From Wenzhouxiangella sp. 15190 (lineage in GTDB: Bacteria; Pseudomonadota; Gammaproteobacteria; Xanthomonadales; Wenzhouxiangellaceae): a stretch of DNA of 64,000 bases. The position numbers and the translations under genes were made by a program. Below are positions 50,969-59,808 of the stretch, piece by piece (position 1 is the first letter of the stretch; every line of letters starts with the position of its first letter). The notes beneath the pieces were generated by a model. The model did no database searches and was not told where the DNA came from. It saw only the letters and a list, made by a program, of their open reading frames with translations. The stretch is taken from assembly GCF_003417465.1 (NCBI RefSeq), contig NZ_QVMV01000046.1, positions 42,902 to 106,901 on the forward strand, written 5' to 3'.

Positions 50969-52993
50969 ATGGATAATCCTCTACTGGCCGACGGGCTGCC
51001 GGCCTTTTCGAGCATTCGCCCCGAACACGCCCTGCCGGCCATCGAGCAGCGCCTGGCCGAATATCGCGGCGTCATCGAGCAAATCGAAGCCCTGGGCGAC
51101 GAGGTCGACTACGACAACGTGGTCGTGGCTGAAACGCTGGCCGACAATGCCCTGGCCAACACCTGGTCGACCATCTCGCACCTGAACTCGGTCACCAACA
51201 CGCCCGAGTGGCGCGAAGCCTACGAGGCCTGCCTGGCGCCGATGACGCGCTTCGACACCGAGCGTGGGCATAATCGAAAACTGTGGGCGGCCTACAAGGC
51301 ACTGGCCGATCGCGACGACTTTGCCGATCAGATTGCCTCCCTGAAAGCCACCATCGAGCACGAGCTGCGCGACTTCCACCTCGCCGGCGTCGACCTGCCC
51401 GAAGCCCAGCGCAAGCGCTTCGGCGAGATCAGCCTGCGCCTGTCGGAGCTGGGCAATCGCTTTGGCAACCACGTGCTCGACGCCACCGAAGCCTACAGCG
51501 AGACCTTCGACGATGCCGAACAACTCGCCGGCCTGCCCCAGGCCGAGCTCGACCTGCTCGCCGGTATGGCGCGCGATGCCGGACAGGACGGCTGGATGGC
51601 GAACCTCAGCTTCCCGGCCTTTCGTGCCATCTTCACCTATGCCGACGATCGCAAGCTGCGCGAGCGCTTCCACCGCGCCTTCGCCACCCGCGCGTCGGAG
51701 ACCGGCCCCCAGGGGGGCGAGTTCGATAACGGGCCCGTCATGCGCGAGATGCTGGCTCTGCGCGATGAGCAGGCGAAGCTGCTCGGATTCGAGCATCATG
51801 CTGCCATGCAGCTTTCCACGCGCATGGCCGATACGGCTGAAGAAGTGGATGCTTTCCTCTGCCACCTGGCCGAGCGCGCCCGGCCGCAGGCAAAAGAACA
51901 GCTCGACGAACTGAACGAATTCGCCGCCGGCCTGGGTGCCGAAACACCGCTGGCGCCCTGGGACATCACCTACTACAGCGAAAAGCTGCGCGAAGAAAAG
52001 CTCGGCATCAACGAATCCATGCTCAAGCCCTGGTTTGAGCTCGAGCGTGTTTTCAATGGCCTTTTCACCACGGCCGGGGCGTTGTTCGGGCTGCGATTCG
52101 AAGGCGACGACAGCATCGACACCTGGCACGAGGACGTGCACTACTTCAACGTGCTCGACGAAACGGGCCAGACCGTGGCCGGCCTGTACCTGGATCTCTA
52201 CAGCCGGCCACGCAAGTCCGGCGGCGCCTGGATGGATGTATGTCGTGCACGCATGCTCGCCGGCGGCGTCGAACAGCTGCCGGTCGCTTACCTCACCTGC
52301 AATTTTGCGCCCCCTTCGGAGGGTCACCCGAGCCTGCTCACCCACGACGACGTGGTCACGCTCTTCCACGAGTTCGGCCACTGCCTGCATCACCTGCTCA
52401 CGCGCATGGACCTGCCCGGGGTGGCCGGTATCAACGGCGTGGAGTGGGACGCGGTGGAGCTGCCCAGCCAGCTGATGGAAGGCTGGGCCTGGGAGGCCGA
52501 TGCCCTCGAGCGCTACGCGCGCCATGTCGATACCGATGAGCCGCTGCCGGAAAAACTGATCGCCGGACTGAAGGCCGATCAGCAATTCCAGGGTGCCATG
52601 GCCCTGGTTCGCCAGATCGAGTTCGCGCTGAGCGATCTCGCCCTGCACACCCGATCCGATCCCGACCCGATCGCCATCCATCGTGAAATCCACGAGCGCG
52701 TCGCCGTGCTCCCGATGCCCGAATACAACCGCTTCCTGATGAGTTTCAGCCACCTGTTCGACGGCGGCTATGCTGCTGGGTACTACAGCTATCTCTGGGC
52801 GGAACAGCTGGCCCGCGACGCGTTCGAGCTGTTCAGGAAAGAGGGCTTGTTCAATACACGAACCGGGCACAAGCTCGCGCACGAAATCCTCGAGGTGGGG
52901 TCGACTCGACCCATGCAGGCATCCTGGCAGGCATTCAGGGGGCGCGACCCCGAACTCGGTCCCCTGCTGGCCTCCTACGGAATCACCGCATAG
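50969..52993 (+). CDS. prlC: Oligopeptidase A (M3 family)
   Basis: A 674-residue cytosolic zinc endopeptidase, usual length, that degrades signal peptides and other short peptides. The zinc motif HEFGHCLHHL is followed by the third ligand in GVEWDAVELPSQLMEGW (Glu). The helical shell occupies the N-terminal 350 residues, and YYSYLWAEQLARDAFELF is the conserved C-terminal Tyr block. It lies 21 bp after alaA and converges on the FHA-GGDEF gene with 32 bp between stops. Confidence 0.96.
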   Translation: MDNPLLADGLPAFSSIRPEHALPAIEQRLAEYRGVIEQIEALGDEVDYDNVVVAETLADNALANTWSTISHLNSVTNTPEWREAYEACLAPMTRFDTERGHNRKLWAAYKALADRDDFADQIASLKATIEHELRDFHLAGVDLPEAQRKRFGEISLRLSELGNRFGNHVLDATEAYSETFDDAEQLAGLPQAELDLLAGMARDAGQDGWMANLSFPAFRAIFTYADDRKLRERFHRAFATRASETGPQGGEFDNGPVMREMLALRDEQAKLLGFEHHAAMQLSTRMADTAEEVDAFLCHLAERARPQAKEQLDELNEFAAGLGAETPLAPWDITYYSEKLREEKLGINESMLKPWFELERVFNGLFTTAGALFGLRFEGDDSIDTWHEDVHYFNVLDETGQTVAGLYLDLYSRPRKSGGAWMDVCRARMLAGGVEQLPVAYLTCNFAPPSEGHPSLLTHDDVVTLFHEFGHCLHHLLTRMDLPGVAGINGVEWDAVELPSQLMEGWAWEADALERYARHVDTDEPLPEKLIAGLKADQQFQGAMALVRQIEFALSDLALHTRSDPDPIAIHREIHERVAVLPMPEYNRFLMSFSHLFDGGYAAGYYSYLWAEQLARDAFELFRKEGLFNTRTGHKLAHEILEVGSTRPMQASWQAFRGRDPELGPLLASYGITA

Positions 52994-53025
52994 CAAGCTT
53001 AAAAAAAACGGTCGCCCGATACTTC

Positions 53026-53925
53026 CTAACAGACGCGGTTTCGGCCCGAGGACTTGGCCTCGTAAAGCTGCCGGTCGGCGGCCTGGAGCAGTTCGCTGAT
53101 GCTTTGCATGTGCGATTGCCAGGTGGCCACGCCTGCTGACAGCGTGATGGTGTGGTCCGCTTCTCCGATGCGGAAAGTTTCCCGCTCGACGGCTTTCCGG
53201 ATGTCCTCGACCAGCAGCCGGGCTTCCTCCAGTGCGGTATCCGGAAGAATCAGGGCGAACTCCTCGCCGCCGATTCGCGCCAGGGTGTCGCTACCCCGCA
53301 CCCGGTCAGCGGCGATAGTGCTGAGCCGCTTCAATACGCTGTCCCCGGCGAGGTGACCGTATTCGTCGTTGATGTCCTTGAAGAAGTCCAGGTCGAGAAT
53401 GACCAGTGCGAGTGAATAGTCTTGATCGCGCCGGGCTCGAGCTGCTTCCTTCTCCAGCACGGCCATGGCGTGGCGGCGATTGTAGAGCCCGGTAAGCGTG
53501 TCGCGGATGGTGCTCTCGTGCAGCTCCGAATGATAGCCGGCTTCGATATTGCCTTCGTCGACGAACTTCAGCACCGTCTGGCTGACGCGAACCAGGTCGC
53601 CGTCGCGCAGCGGGGCGCGTTCGATCTGCTCGTCATTGAGCCAGGTGTGGTTGGTCGAACCCAGGTCCTCGATCCAATAGCGCCCCTCCTTCAAGAAGAC
53701 GCGGCAGTGGTAGCGCGAGATGCTTCTTTCGGAAATCTGGAAGTCGGCGTCCATCGCCCGGCCGATCGTCAGCGGCTCTTCGCCCGGAACGATCCTTGAA
53801 CCCAGGCGTGCGCCGCGGATGATGACCAGACAGGACTCGTGTCCTTCGTTTCCCGTCCGGCCGGTCTCCGCCAGAACGGTCTCGCCGTCCGTGGGGGGCT
53901 GTTGTTCAGATCCCTTGTTCAACAC
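53026..53925 (-). CDS. FHA-GGDEF diguanylate cyclase
   Basis: A 299-residue soluble protein. An FHA domain at about 30-122 has the phosphothreonine-binding residues GR (IGRAMDADFQI), SxxH-like ISRYHCRVF and LGSTNHTWLN. A GGDEF domain from about 140 has RDTLTGLYNRRHAMAVL, LDLDFFKDINDEYGHLAGD and the active-site GGEEF at 219-223. An I-site RGSD lies five residues before GGEEF. It would link Ser/Thr phosphorylation to c-di-GMP synthesis. No Ser/Thr kinase gene is in the window. Convergent with prlC. Confidence 0.93.
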   Translation of the reverse strand: MLNKGSEQQPPTDGETVLAETGRTGNEGHESCLVIIRGARLGSRIVPGEEPLTIGRAMDADFQISERSISRYHCRVFLKEGRYWIEDLGSTNHTWLNDEQIERAPLRDGDLVRVSQTVLKFVDEGNIEAGYHSELHESTIRDTLTGLYNRRHAMAVLEKEAARARRDQDYSLALVILDLDFFKDINDEYGHLAGDSVLKRLSTIAADRVRGSDTLARIGGEEFALILPDTALEEARLLVEDIRKAVERETFRIGEADHTITLSAGVATWQSHMQSISELLQAADRQLYEAKSSGRNRVC

Positions 53926-54065
53926 AATCCTCGTGAGCGCAGCGTTCGCGCTTTTTACGCCCGTTCATGTTCCAAAACCACAGTGTAGCGCGAGCGGAAT
54001 GATCCTGAAGCAGGGAAACCTTCCCGGTAGGATAAACCCCGAAAATCACGATGAGGTGTCGAACG

Positions 54066-54842
54066 ATGAGCGTTTCCGTGGACCAGCAGGGTCAAGTCAC
54101 CATAATCACGATCCATCGTCCCGAGCGCCGCAATGCGGTCGACAGCATCACGGCGCGGGCGCTGGACGAGGCGTTCACCGCATTCGATCGAGATCCGGCT
54201 CAGCACCTCGCGATCCTGACCGGCGCCGGCGGCAGTTTTTGTGCCGGCGCCGATCTTCGGGCCGTTGCAGCCGGCGAAGACACCGCCCGACGCGTCGCAC
54301 CCGAACAGCCAGGCCCGATGGGTCCAACCCGGCGCCAGCTGTCCAAACCGGTGATTGCCGCCATCGAGGGCCACGCGGTTGCCGGCGGACTGGAACTGGC
54401 CTGCTGGTGCGATCTTCGGGTCGCCGCGCAATCGGCCGTTTTCGGCGTTTTCTGCCGCCGCTTCGGCGTACCGCTTGTCGATGGCGGAACCGTGCGCCTG
54501 CCCCGCCTGATCGGCCACTCGCATGCCATGGACATGATCCTGACCGGGCGCGGCGTTGACGCCGCCGAGGCGCTGCAGATCGGTCTCGTCAACCGCGTTG
54601 TCGACGACGGCCACGCGCTGGACGCGGCATGCGAACTGGCCGAATCGATCGCGACCCTGCCGCAGCAGTGCCTGCGCAATGATCGCCGCTCGGCCCTCGA
54701 GCAGTGGAGCCTGGGCGAGCGAGACGCCCTGGCTCACGAGGCACAACTGGGGGTGGCGACACTGGCGTCCGGAGAGGCCCGGCAGGGCGCCGGGCGCTTT
54801 GTTCGCGGGGACGGACGCAGTGGCCGCCCGCTCGAAGACTAA
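54066..54842 (+). CDS. Enoyl-CoA hydratase/isomerase family protein
   Basis: A 258-residue crotonase-fold protein. GAGGSFCAGADLRAV and IEGHAVAGGLELACWCDLRVA are the oxyanion-hole loops. In the catalytic loop the sequence is FGVFCRRFGVPLVDGGTVRLPRLIG, typical of members with a single catalytic acid (E or D), so it need not be a classical hydratase. GAGGTG precedes the ATG at 54066. The gene stands alone between the divergent FHA-GGDEF gene and the convergent TonB receptor gene, so no pathway is suggested by context. Confidence 0.85.
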   Translation: MSVSVDQQGQVTIITIHRPERRNAVDSITARALDEAFTAFDRDPAQHLAILTGAGGSFCAGADLRAVAAGEDTARRVAPEQPGPMGPTRRQLSKPVIAAIEGHAVAGGLELACWCDLRVAAQSAVFGVFCRRFGVPLVDGGTVRLPRLIGHSHAMDMILTGRGVDAAEALQIGLVNRVVDDGHALDAACELAESIATLPQQCLRNDRRSALEQWSLGERDALAHEAQLGVATLASGEARQGAGRFVRGDGRSGRPLED

Positions 54843-54845
54843 ACT

Positions 54846-56870
54846 TCAGCCGTCCAGCATCCAATTGAGGGTCAAGTACGCGCTGCGGCCCGCGCCGGGA
54901 AAGTAGCGGTAATTGCCAAAGGCATAGTCCGCCCGCTCAGCGTAGCGTCGATCGAACAGGTTGCGCAGGCGAAGGCCGATTCGCCACTGTTCGGCCAGGG
55001 CGTATTCACCGGACACATGCACGAGGGTGTGACCCTCGTATCGGCGGGTATTGTCGGCATTGAGCCAGTACTCGCCGGTGTGCTCCGCAGCCACTTGCGC
55101 GGTAAGCCCGCCTGCAGGCCGCCAGGTCAGATCGGCGCTGGCCATACGCCGCGGTGCGGATGAAATCGTCTGGCCGGAGACGATTCGCTCGCCGCCGAGG
55201 TCCCGGTCGAAGCGGTACCAGTGAACCGCATAGCTCCCTCGCGCGCCGATATCGAGCGTCTCGGTCAGCGGGTAGCGCAGTGAAAACTCGATACCGCGAT
55301 GCCCCGACTTCCCGTCGCTGACGTTAAAGCCCTCGCTATCGCGGAAAATGTAGTTGCGCTTGCGCTGGTAGAAGGCGACCAGTTCCCAGTCCAGCCGGCC
55401 GTCTCTCCGGACACCCAGCTCGATGGCGTCGAGCTGCTCGGGGTCGAGATCGGCCACATCCTGGCCGCGTTGCAGTCGATACAGCTCGGTCGCCTGCGGT
55501 GCCCGAAAGCCACGCGCCAGGCGCAACCAGGCCTGGCCACCATCGAGTTCGCGGCTCAGTGTCAGTTCGGGTGCGAGCTCCAGGAAGTCGTCACTGCGGT
55601 CGGCCGGTCGGTTGTAGAGACAGCCGCCGAGATCGCAGGCAGTACCGTCCTCGGCCAGGTTGCCGGTCGACATGCGGTTGTCGTAGTCGTAGCGGATCCA
55701 GTCGGCATGCACACCGGCCCGCAGGTCCCAGTTGCGATCCAGTTCGAAACGCCGGGCCAGGTAGCCGCCCAGACGCTGTCCGTCGACCACGTAGTCGTAG
55801 TGCCGGCCGGGCGGGCGAATTTCGGCCAAGAAGGGTGGGCCTTGCGTGGGTCCATCCTGGGCCTGCGACAGATCACCGCGAAACAGCTCGGCATCGATAC
55901 CCCAGTCCCAGCCGCTGTCGGGATCGGTCCGGTCATACTGGATGCCGGCCGAGATCTGGCCATTACGCTCGAGCGGCTTGCCGGGCAGGAAATGCTGCAG
56001 GAACGTCATGTCCGATCGTCTGGCAAAGCCGCTCAGGCGGTGTTCAACGCCTTGCCCGTCCAGCCATTCCCGCCGGGAGATTACCCGAACGGCGCTGGCC
56101 TCCCGATAGGCCTCGGGATTCAGGTTGACCCGGCGGAGTTCTGGATCCTCAAAAGCGCGAAAGCCCAGGGTGTAACCGGCCGTGTCCTGGTCCATGCGCG
56201 CAGCGCTGACGATCGTGCGCCACTGTCCGCCGTCGATGGGAACGGCATGCTGCAGCGTGGCGAGCTGGTGTTCGTAGCCCTCGTCGATCCGGAAACTGCC
56301 CGCGTCGGTGGCGGTGAAATCGATGCCGACAGTGCCCGCTCCGGCCTCACCGGTCAGTGACGCGCCCAGCCGGTAGTAATCGTTGCTGCCGGCTTCAAAC
56401 CGAACACGGTTCTCCGGGTTGGCCAGCGGTGATCGGGGCATGATGTCGATAACGCCGTGCAGGCCACCCGAAGCATGCCCGATACCGCCGGGACCGCGCA
56501 GAACGCTGACGGCCTCGGCCTGGGCAATATTCACCTCGAAGAGATTGTTGACGTTGCAAAAGCCGGGCGGCCGGATGGGGATGCCGGCTTCGAGAATCAG
56601 CAGCGCGCCGCAGCCACCCGCCCCGGACAGGATCGGCGAACGGATGGCAGTGAGATGCTCCTGGCCGCTGCCGCGCGTGACCCATGTACCCGGCAGGCGC
56701 GAGAACAACTCGGCCGGGTGGGTCGGCTCAATCCGCCCGATCTCGTCTTCGGAAAGCGTCGCCGTGGCCTGCGGCGCTTCCGACGTGATGTCGCGACCAC
56801 GAACCTGAAGTCGCGGCAGCTCGTCGGACTCAGTGGCCAGAGCCGCCGCGACCAGAAGTTCAATCATCAT
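54846..56870 (-). CDS. TonB-dependent outer-membrane receptor
   Basis: A 674-residue receptor. A short hydrophobic start (MMIELLVAAALA) is a minimal signal peptide. The plug domain lies at about 25-155 (ELFSRLPGTWVTRGSG, VSVLRGPGGIGHASGGLHGVIDI) and a beta-barrel follows (LAPELTLSRELDGGQAWLRLARGFRAPQATELYRL, LRNLFDRRYAERADYAF in the last strands). Cys pairs occur in the plug (GGCG and FCN) and barrel (CDLGGC). The last residues WMLDG do not end in the usual Phe. It overlaps the end of an MFS transporter gene as ATGA, suggesting import of one compound across both membranes. The ligand is unknown. Confidence 0.9.
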   Translation of the reverse strand: MMIELLVAAALATESDELPRLQVRGRDITSEAPQATATLSEDEIGRIEPTHPAELFSRLPGTWVTRGSGQEHLTAIRSPILSGAGGCGALLILEAGIPIRPPGFCNVNNLFEVNIAQAEAVSVLRGPGGIGHASGGLHGVIDIMPRSPLANPENRVRFEAGSNDYYRLGASLTGEAGAGTVGIDFTATDAGSFRIDEGYEHQLATLQHAVPIDGGQWRTIVSAARMDQDTAGYTLGFRAFEDPELRRVNLNPEAYREASAVRVISRREWLDGQGVEHRLSGFARRSDMTFLQHFLPGKPLERNGQISAGIQYDRTDPDSGWDWGIDAELFRGDLSQAQDGPTQGPPFLAEIRPPGRHYDYVVDGQRLGGYLARRFELDRNWDLRAGVHADWIRYDYDNRMSTGNLAEDGTACDLGGCLYNRPADRSDDFLELAPELTLSRELDGGQAWLRLARGFRAPQATELYRLQRGQDVADLDPEQLDAIELGVRRDGRLDWELVAFYQRKRNYIFRDSEGFNVSDGKSGHRGIEFSLRYPLTETLDIGARGSYAVHWYRFDRDLGGERIVSGQTISSAPRRMASADLTWRPAGGLTAQVAAEHTGEYWLNADNTRRYEGHTLVHVSGEYALAEQWRIGLRLRNLFDRRYAERADYAFGNYRYFPGAGRSAYLTLNWMLDG

Positions 56871-58171
56871 GAAGCCTCAATCTCCTTTCGGTGAAGCCGG
56901 GCAAGCATCACGAATGTGACCGCCCCGCCCAGGGTCAGCAGGAATGGAAACAGCAGCACGAAACGACCCAATCCGGCTTCCAGCGATTCCAGGAACTGGT
57001 AAACGCCCACCCCCACCAGGGGGGCGATCAGGCCGCGAACGCCGGTCAGTGTCACATGGATGCCCATGTAGAGTGTCGACTGGTCGTCCCTGGCGAAATC
57101 GTTGTGGCCGAGATTCCAGCCCAGCTTGCCGCCGGCGAAGGCCATGCCGAGTGACAGCGCGCCCACCCAGAACAGCCACTTGAGGCCGAAGATCGTCGCC
57201 GAGAGAAAGAAAAGCATGGTGATCACGAACATCCAGGCCTGGCGGGCGCGGTAGTCCAGGATATGTACGGCATCCAGCCGTCTGGCCCAGATCGGCGTGA
57301 AGATCGACAGCATGATCAGCGGCAGGGCCGTGGTGATCATCACCTGCTGGAATCGCTCGAAGCCGAACTGCTCGTTGAGCAGGACAACCAGCAGTGCGAT
57401 GACCATCAGGTTGCCGCTCCCGAAGGCGAACATCGTGATCATGTAGCGCCGGTACCAACGATCACCCCTGAGAATCTCGAAGGCCGCGCGAAGCTGCCCG
57501 CCGCTGCGGTCGCGTCGCTGATCGAGTTCCTCGTTCTGGATTCTGCGGCCACCGCGAACCCGGGTGGCCTGGTATCGCCAGGCCGCTGCCAGCCCGACCA
57601 CGCCGGCGATCGGAAACGCCAGGCGCCAGACTTCCGGCCACCAGTTCATGAGCAGGCCGATCACCGCCGCCGTGGCGGCGATGGTCAAAGAATAGATGAT
57701 GGTGATCCAGCCGGTGATGCGGGCACGCACCTGGCGCGGGAAATTGGCGCGCCAGATGGCGGCACGCAGGGTGATCACGCCCGCCCAGGCCAGGCGTGCA
57801 ACGAGCATGCCCAGCGTAATCAGCACCAGCCCGAGCACATTGGTCGGCGCGAACGCCATCAGGATCAGGAACGCGCAGGTCACCGCCATCAGTCGCGCGA
57901 CCCAGGCCGGCTTGTTGCGCCCTTCGGCCAGACCGGAAATCCACAGACTGACGATATTCGCGAAAGCCGGCGATCCGGCAACCAGGGCGACGCAGAGGTT
58001 GACCCAGACGGCATCGGCGACCGGAGCGAAATGCGTCTTGACCACGACCCCGACCAGACCACCCTCGAGCGCGCCCAGGGCAACCGCCATGGCACCGTTG
58101 GTGCGCACCTCGCGCGGCATCAGCGTCCGGGCGACGTAGGGCAGCGCGGATGGTTCGGAAGCGGCGGGCAT
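56867..58171 (-). CDS. MFS transporter
   Basis: A 434-residue permease with about 12 transmembrane segments. WRYQATRVRGGRRIQNEELDQRR is the long cytoplasmic loop between the halves. The N-terminal MFS motif (G-x3-D-R-x-G-R) is not well preserved. The start at 58171 leaves 35 bp to the divergent thioesterase gene. It is followed by the TonB receptor gene with four overlapping bases, so the pair probably handles a common substrate such as a siderophore or an oligosaccharide; this is inference. Confidence 0.85.
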   Translation of the reverse strand: MPAASEPSALPYVARTLMPREVRTNGAMAVALGALEGGLVGVVVKTHFAPVADAVWVNLCVALVAGSPAFANIVSLWISGLAEGRNKPAWVARLMAVTCAFLILMAFAPTNVLGLVLITLGMLVARLAWAGVITLRAAIWRANFPRQVRARITGWITIIYSLTIAATAAVIGLLMNWWPEVWRLAFPIAGVVGLAAAWRYQATRVRGGRRIQNEELDQRRDRSGGQLRAAFEILRGDRWYRRYMITMFAFGSGNLMVIALLVVLLNEQFGFERFQQVMITTALPLIMLSIFTPIWARRLDAVHILDYRARQAWMFVITMLFFLSATIFGLKWLFWVGALSLGMAFAGGKLGWNLGHNDFARDDQSTLYMGIHVTLTGVRGLIAPLVGVGVYQFLESLEAGLGRFVLLFPFLLTLGGAVTFVMLARLHRKEIEAS

Positions 58172-58206
58172 GAGGCTATTTTACGGTATGACGCTAGAAT
58201 GACCGA

Positions 58207-58689
58207 ATGGATACACAAATCGACGAAGCCGACTGGCTCGAACACACGCTCACGACCGATATTCCGCTTGGCGGTGCCATGGCCTTGTCGGTCAGCCGCC
58301 TGGATACCGAGGGCGTGGAGCTGACCCTGCCGCTGGAACCAAGCATCAATGACAAGGGCACGGCCTTCGGCGGCGCACTGGCCAGCGCCATGATCCTGGC
58401 GGGCTGGTCGCTTCCACGGCTGCTCTTGCGCCGGGCGAACATTGACGCCGACCTGGTTATCGGGCGCTGCGATATCCGTTTCATCGCACCCGTCGGGCAA
58501 TCGTTTCGGGCCACCTGTCGCTGGCCGGATGAAGCGGCCGTGCAAGCTTTCCTGGCGCGCCTGCGCGATCGCGGCCGCGCCAGCCTGGTGCTCGAGCCCG
58601 AACTGCGGGTCGGCGACAAGGTGGCGGCAACGCTCTCGGCGAAGTATGCTGCCCTGATGAGGGACAGCGAGGGAAAAGCCGATGCGTAA
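58207..58689 (+). CDS. YiiD C-terminal-type thioesterase (hotdog fold)
   Basis: A 160-residue hotdog-fold protein. LEPSINDKGTAFGGALASAMILAGW is the conserved helix region of the YiiD_C putative thioesterase family, and IGRCDIRFIAPVGQSFRATCRW the central strands. Such proteins hydrolyse acyl-CoAs; specificity is unknown. In some species this domain is fused to GNAT; here it stands alone. Its end overlaps the lipoprotein gene by 8 bp. Confidence 0.85.
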   Translation: MDTQIDEADWLEHTLTTDIPLGGAMALSVSRLDTEGVELTLPLEPSINDKGTAFGGALASAMILAGWSLPRLLLRRANIDADLVIGRCDIRFIAPVGQSFRATCRWPDEAAVQAFLARLRDRGRASLVLEPELRVGDKVAATLSAKYAALMRDSEGKADA

Positions 58690-59092
58690 GTTATTGATTC
58701 TCCTGCTGGCAGTATTGCTCCTGGCCGCCTGCGCCGGCGGCAACCAGGCGCAGCGGGAGCGCCAACAGGCCATGGACCGGTGGCAGGACATGGTGCGCTG
58801 GAGCCAGTATGACGGCCTGGTCGACATGATCCACCCCGACTGGCTGGCCGCAAACCCGATCCGCGACCTGGAATTGCGGCGGCTGCGGCAATTCAGGGTT
58901 ACCGAGTATCGGGTACAACGTGTCCTCGCCGAACCCGACGGCCAGCGCGTGGAGCGCGATGTCCAGATTCGGTTGTATCATGTCCATAGCGCCCGCGAGC
59001 GCGTGATCCAGCACCGCGAAGTGTGGCGCTACGACGAGAAGCGGGAACGGTGGCTGCTCCATTCCGGGCTGCCCGACCCGCGCCAGACCTGA
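58682..59092 (+). CDS. Small lipoprotein, unknown
   Basis: A 136-residue protein with a lipoprotein signal (MRKLLILLLAVLLLAAC, lipobox LAAC). The mature part has WQDMVRWSQYDGLVDMIHPDWL and REVWRYDEKRERWLLHSGLPDP, resembling the small alpha+beta (NTF2-like) folds common in proteobacterial lipoproteins. No family name is certain. It overlaps the thioesterase gene and lies 45 bp before parA. Confidence 0.8.
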   Translation: MRKLLILLLAVLLLAACAGGNQAQRERQQAMDRWQDMVRWSQYDGLVDMIHPDWLAANPIRDLELRRLRQFRVTEYRVQRVLAEPDGQRVERDVQIRLYHVHSARERVIQHREVWRYDEKRERWLLHSGLPDPRQT

Positions 59093-59137
59093 CGGGGACA
59101 CTGCCAAGGGATCGAAACACAACGGAGGGCCGGAGTC

Positions 59138-59779
59138 ATGCGAACCATCGCCATCGTCAACGCCAAGGGTGGATGCGGCAAGACCACCATCGCCACATCG
59201 CTGGCCGCCGCCCTGGCCTGGGAAGGACACGCCGTCGCACTCGGCGACATGGACCCGCAGCAGTCAGCCACCGACTGGCTGGCGCTGCGTCCCGAAGAAT
59301 ATCCGGAAATCATTCCCGCCGAGCCCCACAAGGGCCAACTGCGGGCACCCCCGGAATCCGACACGCTGGTACTCGATACGCCGGCGGCCGTGGGCAGTCA
59401 CGAACTGAACAATATCGTGCGTCGATCACAGACGATCCTGGTGCCCGTACTGCCGTCGCCGGTGGACATGCGCTCGGCGTGGCGTTTTCTCAATCACCTC
59501 CTCGACCTCAAGCCGGTCAAGAAGGGTCATGTGCGGGTCGGCCTGGTGGCCAATCGCGTCAAACCCTACACCATCATCTTTCGGGAGCTGACCGGCTTTC
59601 TCGACGATTTCCGCGTTCCCGTCGTCGGCCAGCTCAGGGATTCGATGAACTACGTGCGCGCCTTCGAACGGGGCCTTACCGTCTCCGACCTGCCGCCCTA
59701 TCTGGCCTGGACCGACTGGGAGCAATGGGAGGAAATCATGAGCTGGATCCGGAGCAAGAAGTCGGTGGGGAAGGGATGA
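59138..59779 (+). CDS. ParA/MinD-family ATPase, orphan
   Basis: A 213-residue P-loop ATPase with the deviant Walker A motif AKGGCGKTTIATSLAAAL, Walker A' GDMDPQQSATDW and Walker B LVLDTPAAVG. It has no N-terminal DNA-binding domain and no ParB is encoded nearby, so it is not the chromosome partition ParA. Orphans of this size position varied cargo. GGAG precedes the ATG by about nine bases. The TGA stop opens a heptamer word repeat and is only 10 bp from the convergent panC stop. Confidence 0.88.
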   Translation: MRTIAIVNAKGGCGKTTIATSLAAALAWEGHAVALGDMDPQQSATDWLALRPEEYPEIIPAEPHKGQLRAPPESDTLVLDTPAAVGSHELNNIVRRSQTILVPVLPSPVDMRSAWRFLNHLLDLKPVKKGHVRVGLVANRVKPYTIIFRELTGFLDDFRVPVVGQLRDSMNYVRAFERGLTVSDLPPYLAWTDWEQWEEIMSWIRSKKSVGKG

Positions 59780-59808
59780 GTGTGAAGTGTTAAGTGTTAA
59801 GTGTTAGG
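59778..59808. repeat. Heptamer word repeat (TGTTAAG type) spanning two gene ends
   Basis: TGTGAAG, TGTTAAG, TGTTAAG and TGTTAGG form one short array. It contains the stop codon of the orphan parA (59777-59779) at one side and, on the other strand, the last five sense codons and stop of panC. Same family as at 14281-14420. Confidence 0.8.
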
